From the NCBI GenBank assembly GCA_963921425.1, contig OY992833.1, positions 28,320,698-28,384,697 on the forward strand: a stretch of 64,000 nt of DNA, written 5' to 3'. Positions 37,074-48,297 of this stretch are shown piece by piece (position 1 is the first letter of the stretch; every line of letters starts with the position of its first letter). The position numbers were made by a program, and so were the translations under genes. The notes beneath the pieces were generated by a model. It saw only the letters and a list, made by a program, of their open reading frames with translations, was not told the origin of the DNA and ran no database searches. The DNA is from Dryas octopetala. Taxonomy: Eukaryota; Streptophyta; Magnoliopsida; Rosales; Rosaceae.

Positions 37074-39199
37074 TGTTTGTGAAAAAATCCACATGGATTC
37101 AATGGCCAAACACAGACCAACACGTGGCACACCAGGTCCCATTTTTGCTCAGACTCTTTGATGGTCAACTTGGTCAGACCCAGCCATCTGTGTCATCATC
37201 TTAGCTCAGCAAATGCCAACAACATGTACATCTGAGATCGGCTCTTACCTCCGGGTTACCCATATCCGATCCGAACCTACATTGGGATCCACTAGGAATT
37301 CGAGAGATCATCTTTTTCGGCATCATCAGTTCGGCTCGGATCTGGAGATCATTTTTCTCCAGTCACACCTCGACCATTGGTTCGGCTCGGCCCGGCCCAA
37401 TGACCGATCACGATCAGACGTGCTTCGACAATCTTGTCACCACCTGATCGTCTCAACCATTGGTTCGGCTCGGCCCGGCCCAATGACCGATCACGATCAG
37501 ACGTGCTTCGACAATCTTGTCACCACCTGATCGTCTCAACCATTGGTTCGGCTCGGCCCGGCCCAATGACCGATCACGATCAGACGTGCTTCGACAATCT
37601 TGTCACCACCTGATCGTCTCAACCATTGGTTCGGCTCGGCCCGGACCAATGACCGATCACGATCAGACGTGCTTCGACAATCTTGTCACCCCCTGATCGT
37701 CTCAACCATTGGTTCGGCTCGGCCCGGACCAATGACCGATCACGATCAGACGTGCTTCGACAATCTTGTCACCACCTGATCATCTCAAACCATTGGTTCG
37801 GCTCGGCCCGGCCCAATGACCGATCACGATCAGACGTGCTTCGACAATCTTGTCACCACCTGATCGTCTCAACCATTGGTTCGGCTCGGCCCGGCCCAAT
37901 GACCGATCACGATCAGACGTGCTTCGACAATCTTGTCACCACCTGATCGTCTCAACCATTGGTTCGGCTCGGCCCGGCCCAATGACCGATCACGATCAGA
38001 CGTGCTTCGACAATCTTGTCACCCCCTGATCGTCTCAACCATTGGTTCGGCTCGGCCCGGCCCAATGACCGATCACGATCAGACGTGCTTCGACAATCTT
38101 GTCACCACCTGATCGTCTCAACCATTGGTTCGGCTCGGCTCGGACCAATGACCGATCACGATCAGACGTGCTTTGACAATCTTGTCACCCCCTGATCATC
38201 TCAAACCATTGGTTCGGCTCGGCCCGGCCCAATGACCGATCACGATCAGACGTGCTTCGACAATCTTGTCACCACCTGATCATCTCAACCATTGGTTCGG
38301 CTCGGCCCGGACCAATGACGTCGATCACGATCAGACGTGGATCTCCACATCACCACATCAACTCAGTCCATTCCATTCCCAGTTCGGATCGGCTCGGCTT
38401 TGGTGATCGTCATCTCAGAACCTAGTTGCGGCCGGATTTCACTTGAGAGGATCACTGCACTACCTACCTAATCGGCTTGGCCGACTTGTCTAAATCCGAT
38501 CCGATCACACATGGGTTTCACGTCTACACGTGAGGACATGTGTTCGGATCGGCTCGGCCTCCCACCGCCATCCTAAAGAAGATCACGTTGGGACGAACCG
38601 CCATACTCAAGTGCACCTGACGTGACTCTCTGACAGATAAGACATTCCAGCTCACAGCCATGACTATTGGGGCATTCCACCTGATCTTCCATCCTTGCAT
38701 TCAATGCAGCATTGAATGCAAAGGAGGTGAGTAGCTGTGCATGCTACTAGTTATGGCCGAACGCGTGGATCTCTCTCAGCCACTCAATCACATGCAGGTA
38801 ACTTACTCTCCACACCTTCCCTTGTCTATATAAACCAACTTATATGCACAAAGCCAGGACCCCATCCATCCAGCCATCACAAAGCAAACACTTGCACAAA
38901 CTTTGGCTTACCAAAAACACACTTGGACTTGCTGAGAATAAACCCAGAACATTTGCCTTGTTCTTTCCATTCTCCCAAGTTCATCACATGTTCTTCCTCA
39001 CTTCCATTCAAACACCATCAAACACACATCACTGACTTCATCATCGGAGCGTGTTTGGCTGGTACCACACCGGTCCATCTCCTTTGATCTTGTGTTTGTC
39101 TACAGGAAGATCACATCATCATCATCCAGCAGGACTTTAGATCAGCCAGGTCACTACCCCTAAGTTGTTGTAATTTTCTTACGGAAATTTGCATCAACA
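37074..39199 (+). mobile_element. solo LTR of an LTR retrotransposon, 2126 bp
   Basis: The element begins TGTTTGTG and ends CATCAACA, the TG...CA termini of an LTR, with a 4-base terminal inverted repeat TGTT/AACA. It is flanked by a perfect 5-bp target-site duplication, CTGAA at 37069-37073 and 39200-39204. No gag-pol sequence, primer-binding site or second LTR is present between the duplications, so it is a solo LTR left by recombination between two LTRs. A TATA box (TATATAAA, 38827-38834) lies about 370 bases before the 3' end, fitting a U3/R boundary on the + strand. An 83-bp minisatellite fills almost half of U3. Length and minisatellite suggest a Ty3/gypsy element of the TAT/Ogre type, but without internal domains that is a guess. 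Confidence 0.88.
37373..38339 (+). repeat. 83-bp minisatellite inside the solo LTR, about 11.6 copies
   Basis: Copies start at 37373, 37456, 37539, 37622, 37705, 37789, 37872, 37955, 38038, 38121, 38205 and 38288 (the last is partial, about 51 bases). The unit starts ACCATTGGTTCGGCTCGGCC and is GC-rich. Copies differ at a few diagnostic sites: GGCCC or GGACC, ACCACC or ACCCCC, GATCGTC or GATCATC; two copies are 84 bases because of an extra A. Since 83 is not a multiple of three, the frame rotates and the array does not encode a repeat protein. The unit contains complementary words (TGATCGT/ACGATCA, CCATTGG/CCAATG) that could fold. Confidence 0.97.
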
Positions 39200-39204
39200 C
39201 TGAA

Positions 39205-40766
39205 CATTATAAGACTAAAGACTAACTAAATCAACAATTCACAGTCATCTGTGACAACAATAAAAGTAAGATTAGAAAAGTCCTAAATTCAAACAGCCAA
39301 TTTCTCGGGTAAAAAAATGACAAATAAATGGGGTCACTCTAAGTACAATACAATAGAAAATCTAGACTTTAGAGTACAAATAGATGGATTGGAGTGGCTA
39401 TGTAGTAGAATTTTCCTATAGCTAGATAGGTTTTTTAACTCGGTATGTGTTTCTGATATGATCGTACACTACTCAAAGATGTAGTAGGGTGTGGGTAGTA
39501 CACGTAAACCCATTATTTATATTGATTCTCTACAGGCCCCCTAAACCCAAAATTGCAGGCTTTGCAGCAGCAACAGACAACGGTCTGTCATACAAACAAG
39601 ACGTTTTTGTTTGCACTGCACGTACTACTGCTCCCAAGTCCTATCTCTCCAACCATGCATCAATACATTTCTGCTGGGTAAGTCTACCGTCCACGACAAA
39701 TCACAACAGTGTGTTTACTGTTCAGATTTTTATTTCTCTCATAATTGTCTTCATATTTAAGGGTGTTATGAATCCGCTTTTTTTTTTTTTTTTTTTTTTC
39801 ATTGTTGATAGAATCCTGCAAATTTGAAGAGTTTAAAATTTTTTTGAGAATCATGATAAACCCACAAATTAAAAATGTGTTAACGACTTAACGCGTTGGC
39901 CACTCTGAGGGGTTTTGTTCAAACATAAATACATAATAATACCGAAGGAGAAGAGCCTTTTGTACTTTGTAGCCATTGATTTATATGGCTTTTCAATCAG
40001 CTTCATGCGCTGTCCCTTCCATCTTACGCAATCGAGTGAGCCGTGAGGTGACAAAAGATGGCATCTCCGTTTATTTTGTTGGGCACAAACCAGACGAATT
40101 TGTTGAAGTGCCATCAAAATCAAGGGCACTTGATGATGCGTGTGAGTATGTGACACTGGCTAGTGATTTCTGTGTATTAATTTTTTTCTTCTTTTCCTTT
40201 TTTTCGGGATAATTTTTTTTTTGGTCTGCCCAAACTCCCAAAAAAAAAAAAGCTCAGCCCATGAGGTGTCATTTGGAAGCCCAGACACCCTTTCGACTGC
40301 AAAGTTGTTGAGTATTTCCGTGGGTTTACTTTTGCCCTTGATCCTTGGCCCTGTGCAATTAATTTGAAGAGTTTGTTGCCAACTTTGCAAATTGCAAAAT
40401 AGTTTCTTCTAATCTTCATTGTTGACCTTGACAGCTTGACAGGCCCTGCCTAGGTGATTCTTTTTTTGGCCGGTGCCTAGGTGGTGTTAGGTTTACTGCT
40501 TGACTGGTTACCCTTCAAAAGTAATTTCACGATTGGGCTTGGGCTTGGGCTTGGTATTGAGGAGGTCGACTCATTTCAAGTTTACCATACATGATGATGA
40601 GGAATGCTAGCTACCATATCCCTCACACGACTCCAAATATGAAACAACATAGAAGCATGTCAACAATTGATTATCAAGTTAAAAGATATAATTGTAAACA
40701 AGACATCTAACCGTCTCTGATTTCACTTACAACTCATAAGACATCCAAGTAAAATAAGTTATTGTA
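39205..40766. other. intergenic DNA between the solo LTR and the UXT-like gene
   Basis: There is no supported gene. An open frame at 39985-40212 (+) of about 60 credible codons (MAFQSASCAVPSILRNRVSR...) has no relative I recognise and runs into a poly-T tract. Poly-T or A runs occur at 39780-39799 and 40240-40250, and a GGGCTT-repeat at 40534-40552. The right end is the 3' flank of the leftward UXT-like gene. Confidence 0.4.
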
Positions 40767-42562
40767 TCAAAAAATGCGCTCTGGCACAGGTTTCTCTGCT
40801 GGAAGCTGGAGTAATTCTCGAATCCCTTCGTGTACCTGCAAGCAAGTTATAAGATTGTTGTTCTCATAACCCAAAAAAGTAAAAGTAATATACTTGTTCA
40901 ACTGGATCAAGGCAACACTTTCAGTAGCATGCTAATTGTGTACACAACAAGGAATATGATATTCAAAAGTTCAAAAAGAGGAAAAATAAAGTGAGGGTCA
41001 ATCCCTAGACCACAATTTCATATTGCCTTATCCAATGACTCCATCTTCTACCATCTATCTTGAAAGCAAATAATATTTATGTTATTAGGAACACTAATTT
41101 ATAAAAGGCACAAAAAAAGTGTCCTTGCAGTTGGAAGAGCATCAAGAAACGTCCCGGTTCTGCAACCCATGCCAAGGGAAAATATGTAAAACGAAATGGA
41201 AAATTGGAAAGCATCATTGGAAGTGAACATACCAGCTTGATACGGGCTTTAATTGATGCAATAAGATTTGTATACTCTTCAATTTGCCTACAGTGAGTGA
41301 TTGAATGCATTAAGTTTGAGAGGAAAAAATTAGACTGAAGGTAGCAGAACAGGGGAGGGGGGTTGTAGCTGTAAAAGCCGTCCTACATTAACAAAATTTT
41401 CCAAGAAAACCACTCTAAACAATTATACCCTAAAACTTGTACCTGTCTAACTTTTCTTCTCTTTGACAGATGTATTTTAAAGCTTCAGACCAGGTGAACT
41501 CTACATGGAATCCTAGTCCAACATCTACAAATATGCACCTTGTATCTGGCCTGCAAACATGCATAAAAAGAAAAGATTAAAACAATTCAAAGGGAAATAA
41601 AACTAGGAATGGTAACAATTTTAACACAACTGCTAATAGAAAATAGGAACATATAATGCTTTTGATGCATAAGTCCAATCCATGATGATAGTAACTAGCC
41701 TGATAAACCTAATAGCAACAGAGTGAATAACAAAGTACCATTAAAAAAGTTCAGGATTTAACAGTGACTTCTAAAGGAAAATTGCACAAACATAAGATGC
41801 ATGCATCACTATCACACATTGTAGAGAAGAGTGAGAGCACCAAAAGGAAGAGATCAGCACACTTACACGTCGGCTTGCATATACACCTCAGAGCCAAGAT
41901 TGACCAACGTCCTAAGACTGGTTACACTATTTTTCTCCAAATTCTCGATGTTCTTCCGCAAATCCGAGCTTAAAATAATAAAAGTTAAGTAAACACCTTT
42001 AACTAGAAAAGATCACCAAATGGGGATGCAAACTTCAAAGTATAAGATATTCCTTCATCTAACTTAAACAATGAAAAAAACCAAAACAAATTTGTGTGGC
42101 AAGAGGACTAAATTACAAGTGTTGTATTTCTGAAGAACCCCATTACTAAATTTAATTACAATGAAAGAGGGAAATTGAAGGAAAACCAAAAAGGATACAA
42201 AACTTTTTGTTGTTCAAATACCTTGTCCCTGCAAAACAAGAACAAAAAAAAAAAAAAACTGTTAAATAATCTATAGGAGCTTCTCTTTCACCAGTTCATA
42301 CAAGCAATTAGAAAGAAACTAAGAAACCCTAAACAGAAAACTGAAAGCATATGTATGTACTGCTACTGGAGCTCGGTAATGTCCAAAAAGTACCCCAAAA
42401 AATAAAGATAATAATAAATAAGAGACACTTGATTCGAAAATAACTTCCACATAAGCAGGTGAAAGGTTACCGTTGAGCGATGGCTTGAACAAGGTCTGGT
42501 TTGAGGCGGCGATCCACGAATTCCTCATATATCTGTGTTTTTTGTTGACGGAAGCTGTCCAT
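40767..42562 (-). CDS. UXT: UXT-type prefoldin-like subunit
   Basis: Alpha-class prefoldin-like protein; UXT is a subunit of the URI/prefoldin-like (R2TP-associated) complex that helps assemble RNA polymerases and other machines. Six exons: 42562-42471, 42228-42199 (a 30-base microexon), 41968-41867, 41550-41443, 41287-41233 and 40835-40767, giving 151 residues. The layout is an N-terminal helix (FVDRRLKPDLVQAIAQRDKV), a central beta-hairpin segment (VNLGSEVYMQADVPDT, then IFVDVGLGFHVEFTWSEAL), and a C-terminal coiled-coil helix (RQIEEYTNLIASIKARIKLV). This helix-hairpin-helix order and the VNLGSEVYMQA block match UXT/prefoldin-alpha. The microexon is required to join RDKVFEQQKVF to SDLRKN in frame. 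UXT rather than PFD5/PFD3 is inferred from these motifs. Confidence 0.88.
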
Positions 42563-43690
42563 GAGTCCTATACAGATTCTTAGGGTTAGAGTATAGAATA
42601 TAGAGTCAGAAGGTAGACGACGATGCAGTAGAGGACGTGTGTGTTTTTATTTGGTCTTTTTTTTTTTGGCCACTGGTCTTTTTTCTTTCTTTCTTAGTCG
42701 GTTGGTTTCTTCAAGTGTTACCGGTATTTGATCTCAGCCGTTGGAAGCATCCATCGAAGGTACTGGCGTACGGCGTCGTTTCTTTGGCTTTAGGATATGC
42801 TAGCCCAAACCCCTGGAATGGACTTACGGGGCATAGGCCCAACTTGCCTTCAGTAACTCAAAGACTGTTAGCTGCAGGGAAAACTTTTTTTTTTTTTTTT
42901 ACTTATATTAATTTTCACTTATAGGAATACATAATTATACAAAATTGCCACGCAGAACAACTTCACCACTTCCATCCAAAATCCTAAGCAATGGCATAAC
43001 AACAAAGAAACCACTGAACTAGCAAAAACTCCACATCTATAAAGAAACAGTACTTCCCCATTGGCACAATCATTCTTGATTTAGCTTATTGCCAAGTATG
43101 CTCAAAGAATAACAAATAATCCCCACTACCAGTTAACCTCCAAAACTCGAATACTTGATTAATGTCAAATGAAAATTATCCTTTGATAAGGTTGTTGAAT
43201 GAGAGTCATGCCATCATTTAAGGATCTTGTTAGAGAATAAATCTGCTAAATCACAATTCATGTAGAAGTTCAACAAATAAAGTTTTATAAATTTTAAGTA
43301 ATTACTTGTATCAATGACACTAGATGTGCATAGTATAACAGGAAAAAAAATGAATTGAACTATGAATTCTAAAATTACTTTTTCAGGAAACGACGCTTTT
43401 CATCACTTTTTGCAAATACCAAAACTTCAGATGCCTTTTTCTCATTCTTCCCTCCCTTATAAATCTCACAAGAAGCCAATTTTTGCACTTAAATGAAGCA
43501 TATATCAACTAGCAGGAGGCGGTTGAGGTTACTGCCATGAACCCCCGTATGAAAGGTTGACCAATGCACAAGTTTGCACTGTTTAATCCATGGTAATCAC
43601 AACTGGCAATAAATCCTAGTTTTTCATATAGCAGCTCCCCATCTTCAACATTATTGAATCCAAGATGTTAGGCTGATGGGGTATCTGGTG
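42563..43690. other. UXT-like promoter and 3' flank of the downstream membrane-protein gene
   Basis: Both flanking genes run leftward. The stretch contains a GGCCCA site II motif near 42836, a poly-T run at 42885-42900, and from about 43400 the probable 3' untranslated region of the membrane-protein gene. No other gene is supported. Confidence 0.45.
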
Positions 43691-44767
43691 TCATTGAATA
43701 CCAACTGATTCAGCAGAAAAGGTTTTGGTTTCTAATATTGATTGAGATTCACCATCCAAAGCTGTTTCCATCTTAAAAGATCTGCAACTGAAGTAGAAAA
43801 CAGCACTCATCATGGAGTCAATAAGCACTACAAATGAGTACATAATCACCAAAAGAGGCCCTTCCCATATGCGGGAAGACCCATCTCCATAGCTCAGCGT
43901 CTTCACTCTATGCTCAAACAACCCCTCAACAAACGCCATTCCAATAGTCGATCCAAGAAATATCAGAAGACCCACCTGAGTCTGGCCCCTGATTAAAACC
44001 CCAGACTGAACCAATGCCTCTGGTCCTGAGACATCCTCCAATACAGATATCACAACAGCGATGTTGCAAATAATGATAGCGTTGGCAAAAACAACCGAGA
44101 AGATGAGCCCAACCACCATTGCAGCATATACAATATGATTAGGTGAAAACCCAACTATGGAGCATGTATTGCACACAGCAAGAAGAAGAACCAAAAACAA
44201 GGCGAGGCAACCAACAATCACCATACACATCCACACATATGTGGAAACAAGCCGCCTCCATATATTGCATATAATTAAGTAAAACTCGGACGCATCAAAC
44301 TTCTTGAGGGAATAACTCCAGTACACAGAGAAAACAACCGCGGCTTTAGACAACAACGACAATGTGATGTACAGAGGAAAGCACATGGTTGATGAGATAG
44401 CCATCTCGGCGAACTTCTGGCATGAGTGACTGATAAAAGGCCACAAAGGGAGTCCACTGGACTTGGCAACTAATAACAGCCTAATGGTTAGTCTCTTTAC
44501 AAGTGTCTGGTCAACTAGCAAATTCGACAAAAGCAAGGCGGACACCGGGCAAATTAGCAGGGTGGCAATGGCCAAAAAGCCCCACGAATTGTACCGGAGA
44601 ATTCTCACGGTTTCCCTCAAGATTTCCAGTGCATTCATTGAATGGAACCTATGATTATTATTACCAGACGGTTCTAGCTCAAATCTTCTCAAATGGGTTT
44701 CCTCGGATCCCTCTTTTTTCGAATGATCCAATCTCATTCTTGGAGAAGTTTCAGTGTAAGCTTCCAT
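43691..44767 (-). CDS. six-TM membrane protein of unknown function
   Basis: I recognise this as a plant-specific hydrophobic protein family without a known function (in Arabidopsis, At1g26650/At1g69430 by recall). The single exon encodes 358 residues. The first about 45 are hydrophilic (MEAYTETSPRMRLDH...); six hydrophobic segments follow, in the regions of WGFLAIATLLICPVSALLL, MCFPLYITLSLLSKAAVVF, VWMCMVIVGCLALFLVLLL, VYAAMVVGLIFSVVFANAI, VGLLIFLGSTIGMAF and LLVIMYSFVVLIDSMMSAVF. A hydrophilic C-terminus ends AESVGIQ. The ATG at 44767 is the first in frame. It shares segment order and a motif (VVISVLEDVSGPEALVQS against VVVVESTWGFQALTRS) with the divergent gene at 48682-49683. The old Arabidopsis label 'son of sevenless' is not supported by anything visible. 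Confidence 0.85.
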   Translation of the reverse strand: MEAYTETSPRMRLDHSKKEGSEETHLRRFELEPSGNNNHRFHSMNALEILRETVRILRYNSWGFLAIATLLICPVSALLLSNLLVDQTLVKRLTIRLLLVAKSSGLPLWPFISHSCQKFAEMAISSTMCFPLYITLSLLSKAAVVFSVYWSYSLKKFDASEFYLIICNIWRRLVSTYVWMCMVIVGCLALFLVLLLAVCNTCSIVGFSPNHIVYAAMVVGLIFSVVFANAIIICNIAVVISVLEDVSGPEALVQSGVLIRGQTQVGLLIFLGSTIGMAFVEGLFEHRVKTLSYGDGSSRIWEGPLLVIMYSFVVLIDSMMSAVFYFSCRSFKMETALDGESQSILETKTFSAESVGIQ

Positions 44768-45192
44768 TTTCTCTTTCTTTAATCAATATTTCATAACAAT
44801 TCAACAAATCATTGTTTATGTATATATCAAATAAAGATCTAATAGAGCTAGATTTAACTCATGAGTGAAAACTGAGAAGGCAGATTTACATGAAAAGCTT
44901 TAACGGCGATGAAGAAATGCGAGAATCAGATCTGGGGAGTCACGAATTGGCGCGGTACAGTACCTTAAAAGCTCGAGCCCACATTGATGGTGATGATGCA
45001 GAGGCGTTTGGCGAGGCAGCTGCGAGGGATTGGATGGAGAAGAAGGCGTTGAGAGGAGCTGTACCTCTCATGGAGGATCATGGAAGGAACCTTTTGCTTT
45101 GTCCGAGAGGCGTGTGGGTGTGGCCTTGTTCAGGTTAAACGACTTTCTTCCAAATTGCGATTCTGCGCGTCGGTGTGTTTAACTTGGTCGGG

Positions 45193-45200
45193 CTTTTATA
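45193..45200 (-). promoter_or_regulatory. TATA box for the six-TM gene at 43691-44767
   Basis: On the minus strand this reads TATAAAAG, about 430 bases before the start codon. A possible leader runs from about 45165; a GAGAG|GTACAGC donor near 45062-45068 raises the possibility of a spliced leader. Confidence 0.4.
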
Positions 45201-45385
45201 TCGGATTGTATGGAGCTCACAGCTTCACTTCCTCAAGTCTTTAAACGGTGACGTTTTGACTTCCGCTACCAGAAAATAACAGATGTGAAATAAGTTTCAA
45301 ACAAAATAAATGTTAATGAAACACCTAAAACATGCACATACTGATGGAGTTCTAAGGTTGGTAAGTAGTGCTTAGGTAGGATATG

Positions 45386-46517
45386 TGTCACGGGCTCACT
45401 TTTTTACGCAGTGGAATTTGCCCGTGCGGCGCCAAGATTCCTCTGAATCAAGGCCAGCCATCCTTTCTCTATGCTCTTTTCAAGATTTCGACCCATTCGT
45501 TGCCTCCTTGAGGTTTCCCAACAAGAACTACTCATCTCGAGTCTCGCTCGTAGCGACTATACGATTGCTTCCTTGTGTCAAGGTTCTCAGCCTAGACACT
45601 CGCCCGATCGATAGGTTCTTATGACGCCGGCATTCCATTCTCACATGTCGGGTCTTACTATGCTCCCACGTCTCATTTGTCATGGCACTAAGGCCTAGCT
45701 CGCGCCCATAGTCCTTTCCTCGAGTTAAACATACAAGCCAACTTGCATGCATGCCACCCGAGTGAGCAACTCTTCTCCGATGCCCCACGCTAGCTTTCTC
45801 TCGTTGACACGGGGTCGCCCTTCCCGTGCCTGCTAGCATCATCTATTGTGCATGGCCGAACCCAAGCCGATGCCCTCGTTGAGTACTACATGGCCAATGT
45901 GCACCATGAAGTCTCCGGGAGTTCACATCTAGTTGGCGTGATGTGCATACGGCGCGGCATAAGGAAATTCCCCTTGTAGCCTCGTGTGCGCGCGCCCAGC
46001 GCAATACAAGCACTCCCGCTCGCTTGTACTGTCCGTGGGACCGGCCTCTTGTCCCACGGAGACACATGACCGCCCTCCGGAAGTCATGTGCCCGCCCCCT
46101 AGGTCCCCTCAGGTTCCTAGAGTAGCTCGCTTAACGCTCCATAGGTGTGGGCGTCGGGGGTGGTGGAGAGCTTGACACCATGTCTCCCCCTAAAGAGCAT
46201 TTTATGCCTTTCTTCACAAAACAGAAGGAAACATCAACATGCGTTAGGAGTCATAATTGGCCATAATTAATTCATCCGAACTCTGAATGACGAACCGTCA
46301 GTTGCGTTGGACTCGTTTCGACCTCCTGGATTTACCGATATTTTTAGTTTTCCCAAATTCTAACCGGAAGACCCCGAAACAGCCAAATTACGAAATTACC
46401 CTTCCACACGCGCAACCCGGCCACTCTTCGCCAAACGGATGCCATTCTCTTGGCATTTGGCTCTCCATACTTCATATTAATGTCACGGAAGCACAACTCT
46501 AAGTGCGGACCATGACA
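45386..46517. mobile_element. solo LTR, 1132 bp
   Basis: The element begins TGTCACGGGCTC and ends CCATGACA, with a 5-base terminal inverted repeat TGTCA/TGACA, and is flanked by a perfect 5-bp target-site duplication ATATG (45381-45385 and 46518-46522). The interior is GC-richer than its surroundings, has no gag-pol frame and no second LTR. Orientation is not certain. Open frames of 60-104 codons inside it are not credible genes. The superfamily cannot be told from the LTR alone. Confidence 0.85.
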
Positions 46518-46522
46518 ATATG

Positions 46523-46870
46523 CATGTCACATTATGAATGAGCAATTTGATAATTATATGGAAAGAGATCTTCCAGATTAATTTGTCTATTGTAGCATTA
46601 TTGCCAAAATTTGATGAACAAGGGATAAAAGTGTAAAATTATAATTACCCAAGAAAACAAGCGATTTAACGTATTCACCCAATCGATTTGGTCAGGCTAT
46701 GTCATAAAGTAGAAATTTTTTCATTATAAAGGTTGGAAACTTGGAATGTTACATTTATATTGAGACAATTGTAAAAATAAAAGCGAATGGAGAACTAACG
46801 GGATAAAGGATCACATATGGATAAAACATCATTTGATAAGTGAATGAGAAGAAATTATAGTGTGTAATTG
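46523..46870. other. AT-rich intergenic DNA
   Basis: This lies between the solo LTR and the next MITE. I see nothing in it beyond low-complexity AT-rich sequence. Confidence 0.5.
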
Positions 46871-47038
46871 TAACACCACGTGTCATAATAAAATAGTATT
46901 ATCAATTCACATAAATTGTAACATGTGTATAATCATTAATTTTTAAAATTCTAAATCCTAAAAAATACCCTTAAAATCATACACGTGTTATAATCTAAGT
47001 GAATTGGTAACACTACGTCATTATATTACGTGGTGTTA
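46871..47038. mobile_element. 168-bp MITE with 70-bp terminal inverted repeats
   Basis: The left end TAACACCACGTGTCATAATA and the right end (read inward TAACACCACGTAATATAATG) continue as imperfect inverted repeats over about 70 bases, sharing ATCAATTCACATAA against CCAATTCACTTAG and AACATGTGTAT against AACACGTGTAT. Nearly the whole element folds on itself. No clear target-site duplication could be read. Confidence 0.7.
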
Positions 47039-47770
47039 TGGTCATATACAATGTGTAATAATAATGTTTTAGACCCACACACAAATAAACATGATAGGGA
47101 GTTTCTAATTTGAGATAGAAAAAATTTACATATCCCCATATTGTAGTAATGTGACATTTCTTAAAGAAAGAGATAGAAACAAGAGATGAGAGAGAGAAAA
47201 AAAAAAAAAAGGTCAGAGGAGAGAGAGCCAATAAAAAAGGAGAGAGATGTCATGGGTATCATATGGGGGGATAAATAAATTTTTCTCTTTTGAGACTCAT
47301 TTGGCCTAACAAACAGGCAAGAGATCATATTATGATCTTTTGCAATGAAAAACGTACACTTGGGGGAGTTACATTTTTGGACCGAATTATGTTTTATGTT
47401 GCAGGTGATATATTTATTAAGTCCTAATAGTTGATGTAACAATAAAAACAAAACATGTGGTACAATGTAATAAGCTAATGTGATCGAGAATAGAGTCTAT
47501 GTAGCATTAGCTGCATTACCCTTATAATTGCTATAATTTTTTGTTTTTATATACAACATATATAGTCTTATATATCCTTGATTGCAATGACAAACATTCT
47601 AGATATATATATATCCATGAATAAATCACACTGTCCTAAGCTTGCACTTCAAGTCCAAAGGGTATTATTTAATGATAACATCGCAATTTACGAATACACA
47701 AAGAAATCGATTATTGTTTCATCAATAATACTAGAGGCACCATCTTGTCAACTTTATAAATTTGAGCTTA
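47039..47770. other. AT-rich intergenic DNA
   Basis: This holds a poly-A run at 47199-47211 and short open frames on both strands without family resemblance. No gene or RNA is supported. Confidence 0.5.
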
Positions 47771-47778
47771 TGTGGGAG

Positions 47779-48297
47779 CATTGGCGGATCCAAGGTGGGG
47801 TCAATGGGGTCAATTGACCCCATGAACCCATAAATCTCCCTCTAGATGAAAAATTTTGACCCCATAATTTATGGCTTCTCCTTTAAGTTATAGGGGCAAG
47901 AAATGGTGGAAGGTGTTTGTGAAAATGTTTGAAAGAGGCAAGAAGAAGAAGAAGAGAGTGGATCACTTGTTTTAGGAGGTGTGATTTTTTTTTTTTTTTT
48001 TTTTAACTTAGAGACTTGTCAAAACGACGTCGTTTTGATAATTTTATTTAAAAAACAAAAATTGAAAGATTTAACATTCAGACAACACATATGTCGACAA
48101 CCTCTTTTTGCCTTTCACATTGAGAATGAATAGGGCCCTAAACTCAAACCCAATTTGACTCTAGTCTCACCCAAACTCAATTCAACTCTCACGCATATGG
48201 TGAAGTTCGCCGTCACAAAAGGTGTCGTCGCCGTTGACTTTCACGCACTAAACTTGAATCTTGACCCCATAAACAATTATTCCTAGATCTGCCACTG
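47779..48297. mobile_element. non-autonomous hAT-like element, 519 bp
   Basis: The terminal inverted repeats are CATTGGCGGATCCAAGG (left) and, read inward from the right, CAGTGGCAGATCTAGGA. They are flanked by a perfect 8-bp target-site duplication TGTGGGAG (47771-47778 and 48298-48305). An 8-bp duplication with CA-beginning TIRs is the hAT signature. The sub-terminal TTGACCCC motifs occur at both ends. No transposase is encoded. A palindrome AAAACGACGTCGTTTT lies at about 48021-48036. Confidence 0.88.

Noticed and set aside
37373..38339. CRISPR-like array
   Set aside because: The whole 83-bp unit is repeated without unique spacers, and the context is a plant solo LTR; it is a minisatellite.
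39985..40212. Open frame beginning MAFQSASCAVPS
   Set aside because: About 60 credible codons run into a poly-T tract; no family, no exon signals and no coding support were seen.
44890..45138. 82-codon open frame on the + strand
   Set aside because: It overlaps the leader and promoter of the leftward six-TM gene, has no known relatives and no splice partners.
45528..46175. Several 60-104-codon open frames
   Set aside because: They lie inside the TSD-bounded solo LTR and have no gag-pol or other domain.
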